NCBI GenBank assembly: GCA_964395915.1
Contig: CAYNDB010000109.1
Coordinates: 1 to 8,187, forward strand
Reading direction: 5' to 3'
DNA from: CAYNDB01 sp964395915
GTDB lineage: Bacteria > Nitrospinota_A > UBA7883 > JAJRTC01
Length of the DNA: 8,187 nucleotides
A program made the translations under genes and the position numbers. How positions within the stretch are numbered: the first letter of the stretch is position 1; the number at the start of each line of letters is the position of its first letter. Positions 7,612 through 8,187 of the stretch are shown here, one piece after another. The notes under the pieces were generated by a model that saw only the letters and a program-made list of their open reading frames with translations, had not been told where the DNA came from and did not search any database.

Positions 7612-8187
7612 GGGATGCTATCCCTTCGTTTTAGAATGGATATTTTAGGATTTACGTGTAGCCAATCAAATGGAATCTTTGGTCCCTTTTTGCTATCTAT
7701 CCAAAACAACTTTTGTGAATTCTCAAATGAAATGACTTCCATGTAGTTTTTCTCAATGAATTCATAAAACTGTTTCTGCTTAGGGTAGAACTCGATAGCT
7801 TCTTTAAAAACGAACATCGGGTAATCTGATATTATTAAAAATGGACTTTTCGCTTTTTCCAAAACAGTAATACTATGATCAGCTTCTAATTTCTCGTAAC
7901 CCATCAAATGAAGCTGCGGTATATCTAAATAATGTGATGTATTCACAGGAACTGGTGTATTTTTCTCAATATTCTTTTCAATCCAGTAACTTGCCTTAAT
8001 TCGCGGATCTGTTTGGGTCATTACTTGGACGTATGATAGTGAAAAAAGAAACGAATAGGTGATAAGGATAAAAATCCCTGGAACCGCCATGCGTTTAAAT
8101 ACGGGAATATTTTTCAGTGAAGTTATGAAATAAGCAATAAAAAGCGTCGCAATAGGAAGTAATGGCACAGTAAAACGCACAAGTCTG
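7608..8187 (-). CDS. Membrane glycosyltransferase (GT39/PMT-like), C-terminal part
   Basis: The reading frame is open to the right edge, so the 5' end is missing and about 193 C-terminal residues are visible; the GTG at 8178-8180 is internal, not a start. The segment begins RLVRFTVPLLPIATLFIAY, the R-(Y/F)-x-x-PLLP helix typical near the end of GT-C mannosyl/arabinosyltransferase-like proteins (PMT/GT39, ArnT/GT83). A second transmembrane helix follows (GIFILITYSFLFSLSYV), then an outside tail with the family pattern DPRIKASYWIEKN and a final PFDWLHVNP. Such enzymes use polyprenyl-phosphate sugars on the periplasmic side. Substrate and full length are unknown, and a non-enzymatic membrane relative cannot be excluded. 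It is convergent with the flippase, 85 bp apart, and clearly AT-rich. Confidence 0.75.
   Translation of the reverse strand, partial: RLVRFTVPLLPIATLFIAYFITSLKNIPVFKRMAVPGIFILITYSFLFSLSYVQVMTQTDPRIKASYWIEKNIEKNTPVPVNTSHYLDIPQLHLMGYEKLEADHSITVLEKAKSPFLIISDYPMFVFKEAIEFYPKQKQFYEFIEKNYMEVISFENSQKLFWIDSKKGPKIPFDWLHVNPKISILKRRDSIP

Noticed and set aside
7611..7632. GGGAT-GCT-ATCCC hairpin followed by TTCGTTTT as a flippase terminator
   Set aside because: The stem is only 5 bp, the T-run is broken, and it lies inside the convergent coding region.

Overview
The window looks like an ordinary chromosomal (or metagenome-assembled) segment from a Gram-negative-type bacterium. The best taxonomic hint is the very large (about 180 kDa) NAD-specific glutamate dehydrogenase, a form typical of proteobacteria, some deltaproteobacterial-grade lineages and actinobacteria. 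No rRNA, tRNA or other lineage marker is present, so I do not name a genus. By eye, the central part of the dehydrogenase gene is clearly richer in G+C than the flippase and glycosyltransferase genes on the right.

Left edge (1-370): the left end of an IS3-family insertion sequence on the minus strand. It has an intact terminal repeat region at 341-370 and a transposase OrfA gene. OrfA matches the family up to its leucine-zipper region and then runs into foreign sequence near position 50, so the element is broken. Positions 371-533 separate it from the next gene.

Middle (534-6003, minus strand): a small basic DNA-binding protein gene (5545-6003) is followed after 130 bp by the complete NAD-glutamate dehydrogenase gene (534-5414). 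The basic protein has a coiled coil, an AT-hook-like patch, a winged-helix-like domain and a lysine-rich histone-H1-like tail. The shared strand and order allow co-transcription, but the 130-bp gap holds a hairpin-forming dyad and could also carry a separate promoter.

Right (6167-8187): a divergent gene for a multi-spanning polysaccharide flippase of the Wzx/MATE-like type starts at 6167. It is preceded by a tiny overlapping ORF that has the better ribosome-binding site. A 29-codon ORF starting on the flippase stop codon may be the remains of a following gene. It meets the 3' end of a convergent, incomplete gene for a membrane glycosyltransferase (GT39/PMT-like C-terminus) that runs off the right edge. 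Flippase plus glycosyltransferase suggests the edge of a surface-polysaccharide locus next to a housekeeping amino-acid catabolism gene.

I did not find a convincing new defence or mobile system. The most interesting items are the H1-like protein upstream of the dehydrogenase, the leader ORF of the flippase, and the apparent gene remnant at 7522-7611.
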